A stretch of 64,000 nt of DNA, taken from Treponema sp. GTDB lineage: Bacteria > Spirochaetota > Spirochaetia > Treponematales > Treponemataceae. Positions 61,179 to 64,000 of this stretch are shown in pieces (positions within the stretch are counted from its first letter, which is position 1; each line of letters opens with the position of its first letter). The DNA lies in NCBI GenBank assembly GCA_024402475.1, contig JAKSTQ010000009.1:1-64000 (forward strand), given 5' to 3'. The notes below the pieces were generated by a model, which was not told the DNA's origin, did not search any database, and worked only from the letters and a program-made list of their open reading frames with translations. Both the position numbers and the translations under genes were made by a program.

Positions 61179-62246
61179 TTATTCCTTTGAAAGGTTGAAT
61201 TTTGAGATTTTATTGTCTTTTCCTACGAAAAATGCGTTCTGGTCAGTAAGGATAAAGGAAGAATCCGCATTGTAAGAAAAACTTCCTGTTTTGTGAGATT
61301 TTGATTCGAGGATTGTGACTGTGTATTCATTTGCCTTTTTGGAAAGGACAAATGCGCTGTTGCTTACCGGAGATTCCTGAATGTTAAGGATTTTTGATCC
61401 GTTCATTTTGATTGTGCGGAATTCGAAAGTATTGCAGTCAACGATTCCCATTCCTTCTGAATAATCAAAGTAAACTTTGTCTTCCTGCTGTGAAAAATAA
61501 ACAAGGGTCTGTCGTGTGATTGCCTGTGGAAGTTCCTTGTGGAATATGATTTTGCAGTGATTGTTTTCTTTTTTGTAAAGAACGAATCTCTGGTTTGACT
61601 GACCGCTTACGCAGGCAAAATAAGTTCCTGAATTACTGATTGCAGAACCCAGAATTACATTGTAGTCACTGGCTGCAGGATAAAGTGTGTTTTCAAGATT
61701 GCCTTCTTCATCAAAAAGACAGAGAGCACCGTCTGCAAAACCGGCAAGAGTAGCATTTGGGGTGGAACTTAAAGCTGTAATTGGTGCAGGATGTTCATAA
61801 ATTGAAGTTTTGGAACCGTTTTTGTCAAGGAATGCAAAACCCGCGCCGCCTGGAAGCATGATAAAAAAGCGGTCGTCTTTGATATATGGGAATCCGCTGT
61901 GTCTTATGATAGTGCTTGTGTTGCCTTTAGGATCATAAACAGGGATTTCAGAGGAATTCTGGTCAAAAACGGCAAAATACTGTCTTGAAATGGTTGCTTT
62001 GTATGGATATGACTTAAGAAAGGTTATTTTTCCGTCATGTGTAAAGTATCCGATGTTCTGTCCAAGCTTAAAAGGAAGAGGAGAAAGTGTAGAAGAAGAA
62101 TCTACGGCATCTTCTGTGATTTCAATTGTCCATTCAGGAATCATCTGAAGCTGGCCTGAAAGGTGTCTGAAACTGAATACGATATATGCAATAAATGCAA
62201 GAATGATAAGGACGGGTCTTAGAACGTTTTTTTTCTCTTTTTCCAT
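61179..62246 (-). CDS. Membrane-anchored propeller-like protein of unknown function
   Basis: I do not recognise a named family. The 355 residues have a short basic head, one membrane helix (about 10-28, 'VLIILAFIAYIVFSF') and a large outer domain of repeated short beta units. Repeats such as 'GYFTHDGKITFLK', 'AGFADGALCLFDEEG' and 'FFVGKDNKISKFNL' look like blades of a WD40/PQQ-type propeller. It precedes the degenerate M23 protein by 12 bp, so the two may work together at the envelope. Confidence 0.6.
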   Translation of the reverse strand: MEKEKKNVLRPVLIILAFIAYIVFSFRHLSGQLQMIPEWTIEITEDAVDSSSTLSPLPFKLGQNIGYFTHDGKITFLKSYPYKATISRQYFAVFDQNSSEIPVYDPKGNTSTIIRHSGFPYIKDDRFFIMLPGGAGFAFLDKNGSKTSIYEHPAPITALSSTPNATLAGFADGALCLFDEEGNLENTLYPAASDYNVILGSAISNSGTYFACVSGQSNQRFVLYKKENNHCKIIFHKELPQAITRQTLVYFSQQEDKVYFDYSEGMGIVDCNTFEFRTIKMNGSKILNIQESPVSNSAFVLSKKANEYTVTILESKSHKTGSFSYNADSSFILTDQNAFFVGKDNKISKFNLSKE

Positions 62247-62254
62247 AGAATCCT

Positions 62255-62283
62255 ATTATACCTATAATATAGTATAATTTCAA
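62255..62283 (-). promoter_or_regulatory. Sigma-70 promoter of the propeller-like/M23 pair
   Basis: TTGAAA (62278-62283), exact 17-bp spacer and TATAAT (62255-62260) on the minus strand, 8 bp from the ATG. Confidence 0.65.
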
Positions 62284-62306
62284 TATTTTCAGTTTACTTG
62301 AGAGAA

Positions 62307-62334
62307 TAAAGATTTCTTGCTTTTCTGCCGATAT
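62307..62334 (+). promoter_or_regulatory. Sigma-28 (FliA) promoter of the chemotaxis receptor
   Basis: TAAAG (62307-62311) and GCCGATAT (62327-62334) with 16 bp between TAAA and the -10 element, close to the FliA consensus (15). The ATG is 36 bp further, with AGGGGA as Shine-Dalgarno site. Confidence 0.75.
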
Positions 62335-62370
62335 ATAATAGAATATAGGTAGATTTAAAAGGGGACCGTA

Positions 62371-64000
62371 ATGAAAAAAGCTATCAAGCTGACTTTAAAG
62401 ATTAAACTCTTCTCAAGTTTGTGTACTGTACTTGTAGTTGTCTTTGCAATGATTGCAGGTGCGCTGATCAGTAACAGTTCTGCAAAGAAAGTACGACTTT
62501 CGCTTATTGAACAGATTGGCCGTCAGAAGAATATTGAATTTAAAGCCCGCCTTGACAGTCAGATTGTTCTTGCCCAGCAGATGGCAGGTTCTTCTGTTAT
62601 CAGAAATTACCTTTTGTCTCCAGATGACAGGGATCTTGAAAAAACTGCAATTAAAGAATTTGAAACCTACATGAATTTCTTTGAAGGCCATACTGTATTC
62701 TGGGTTGCTGATGCGGATAAACGCTTCTGGTCTGATCTTGAATATTCCTACACAGTAGATACTTCTAATAAAGACAACTACTGGTATCAGATGACTTTAT
62801 ATGAAACAGATAAATATAACTTCAATATCAATTATAATGCGCAATTAAACAAGACAATGCTTTGGCTTAATGTTCCTGTAAGAGATTTACGGGGCAAGTC
62901 AATCGGTATTGTAGGTACAGGTATTCCGCTTTCTGATTTTACAAAAGATCTGTATTCGGGTGTTTCTTCCAGTCTTGAATTCTATCTATATAATAAGGAT
63001 CTGGAAGTTACAGGTGCAAAAGAAGAAAAACTGGTAAAAGATAAAGTTAAGGTTACTCAGTTTTATCCTGATGTTGACCAGGCTTTGTTAAAGACAGAAA
63101 CTCCAGTAATGCTTAAAACTGCCAGAGGAGATACATATATTGCTCCGTTTGGTAACATTGGCTGGGATATTATCGTTTCGCAGAAGTGGACTGCAATGGA
63201 TCTGCTTTCAAGCGCAGGCGTTATGACAACTGTAGCAATCTATGTGTTTGCAAGTATTCTTATTTTCGTTTATACGACTTTCTTCTTCTCTGTAGCTAAG
63301 CGAATGAAGAATGTTCTTGGACAGACAAACAGTAAGGCTTCGGATCAGGTAGAAATCATGAATGAAGTCAATTCTACTATTTCAGAAAACCTTGAATATA
63401 TCGATGTATTCGGTAAGCAGATTGAAAAACAGATTGAAAGGGCAAATCATTCGACACAGACTGCCGGCGAGCTTATGGAAGATCTTGAAAAGATGAATAC
63501 AATCCGTGCAGATTCCATGGCTAGTACCCGTGACCTTAAAGACAGTTCTGACAAAGCAAATCATCATATCGGAAATATCACAGATAAAATCATGGAGCTT
63601 GATGAATGTACTAACAGACTTTCTCAGGCAAATAAACTCATTACAAGCATTACATCAAAGACAAATCTTCTTGCAATGAATGCGTCAATCGAAGCAAGTC
63701 ATGCAGGAGAGCAGGGAAAAGGTTTTGCAGTTGTAGCAAAGGAAATTCGTTCACTTGCAGAAAAATCCCGTGCAGAACAGCAGGCAGTTTACAAGGCAAT
63801 TGAAGACATGAACGGTCTTGTAAAGGAAATGGTAAGTTATGCAGATGTAACAAAAACTTCTTTCAGCGAAATCGTTGAAAATACACAGCGGGTTCAGAAT
63901 AACTTCCAGAATATGTCGGACCAGCTGGAAGCAGAAGCAGGGCTTGTACAGACAATTTCTTCTAACCTGCAGAGCCTGGCACTTGCAAACCAGAATATCG
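62371..64000 (+). CDS. Methyl-accepting chemotaxis protein (cut by window edge)
   Basis: This transmembrane chemoreceptor signals to CheA/CheW. The frame is open from the ATG at 62371 to the last base (543 codons visible). It has a first membrane helix (about 15-36), a periplasmic dCache-like domain (about 37-285, 'VFWVADADKRFWSDLEYSY', 'VGTGIPLSDF') and a second helix (about 288-312). The cytoplasmic part contains the conserved hairpin tip, here 'TNLLAMNASIEASHAGEQGK' (about 431-450), followed by 'GFAVVAKEIRSLAEKS'. I see no clear HAMP domain between membrane and signalling helices. The ligand is unknown. Confidence 0.94.
   Translation, partial: MKKAIKLTLKIKLFSSLCTVLVVVFAMIAGALISNSSAKKVRLSLIEQIGRQKNIEFKARLDSQIVLAQQMAGSSVIRNYLLSPDDRDLEKTAIKEFETYMNFFEGHTVFWVADADKRFWSDLEYSYTVDTSNKDNYWYQMTLYETDKYNFNINYNAQLNKTMLWLNVPVRDLRGKSIGIVGTGIPLSDFTKDLYSGVSSSLEFYLYNKDLEVTGAKEEKLVKDKVKVTQFYPDVDQALLKTETPVMLKTARGDTYIAPFGNIGWDIIVSQKWTAMDLLSSAGVMTTVAIYVFASILIFVYTTFFFSVAKRMKNVLGQTNSKASDQVEIMNEVNSTISENLEYIDVFGKQIEKQIERANHSTQTAGELMEDLEKMNTIRADSMASTRDLKDSSDKANHHIGNITDKIMELDECTNRLSQANKLITSITSKTNLLAMNASIEASHAGEQGKGFAVVAKEIRSLAEKSRAEQQAVYKAIEDMNGLVKEMVSYADVTKTSFSEIVENTQRVQNNFQNMSDQLEAEAGLVQTISSNLQSLALANQNI

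Overview
The window looks like the chromosome of a saccharolytic, host-associated treponeme (Spirochaetota, Treponema; gut or rumen type). Four things point this way. There is a fliG-fliH-fliI-fliJ flagellar run. There is a TRAP transporter with a TPR lipoprotein partner (TatT/TatP/TatQM), a treponemal hallmark. An LptD-like barrel protein follows uvrA, an order I recall from T. pallidum. AT-rich promoters include clear sigma-28 (FliA) and sigma-54 sites. I see no rRNA, tRNA, transposase, phage gene or CRISPR array; both ends are cut inside genes (fliG at the left, a chemotaxis receptor at the right).

Layout. 1-3.3 kb: flagellar C-ring/export genes. 3.4-6 kb (minus): nucleoside kinase, luxS, cytidine deaminase. 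6-13 kb (plus): HD hydrolase, uvrA, LptD-like protein. 13-18.7 kb (minus): a self-contained glycoside operon (GH36 alpha-galactosidase, GT-B-like protein, TetR regulator, MelB-like symporter) behind a textbook promoter and a 33-bp palindromic operator. 18.7-27 kb: more glycan genes (domain-swapped GH3, small lipoprotein, GH16 lipoprotein with two CBMs, AraC regulator) plus a MATE exporter and a 96-bp tandem palindromic repeat. 27-30.4 kb: orphan sugar-ABC ATPase and RNase II-type exonuclease. 30.4-30.9 kb: a gene-free regulatory island. 30.9-43.5 kb: housekeeping (divergent polysaccharide deacetylase, tsaD, tyrA, apt, eda, asnA, RluA, epmA, efp, TtcA-like, pncB, SDR). 43.5-51.2 kb: tatT-tatP-tatQM, NagZ-like GH3, rRNA methyltransferase, GAF/HD-GYP phosphodiesterase. 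51.2-53.8 kb (minus): infC-rpmI-rplT with a ZapB-like protein, zapA and a DUF188 gene. 54-62.2 kb: LysM/LytM protein, exonuclease, two phosphohexomutases, a barrel-like envelope protein, a degenerate M23 protein and a propeller-like protein. 62.4 kb to end: a FliA-driven chemotaxis receptor.

Most unusual signals. (1) The island at 30.45-30.88 kb has a full 17-base match to the sigma-54 consensus, preceded by three identical-geometry TGTAT-N8-ATACA dyads plus a fourth related one, and followed by only about 150 bp holding two stem-loops and a 16-bp-stem intrinsic terminator. No gene fits, so this looks like an enhancer-controlled small RNA or an attenuator leader. (2) The TGATAGT-N3-ACTATCA operator of the alpha-galactosidase operon recurs 41.6 kb away at the promoter of an envelope protein, which suggests a two-locus regulon for the TetR protein. 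(3) At about 15 monocistronic or operon-leading genes the -10 box lies 6-9 bases before the start codon, implying leaderless mRNAs, whereas many others have good Shine-Dalgarno sites. (4) A sigma-28 promoter sits directly on the start of a LysM/LytM envelope gene.
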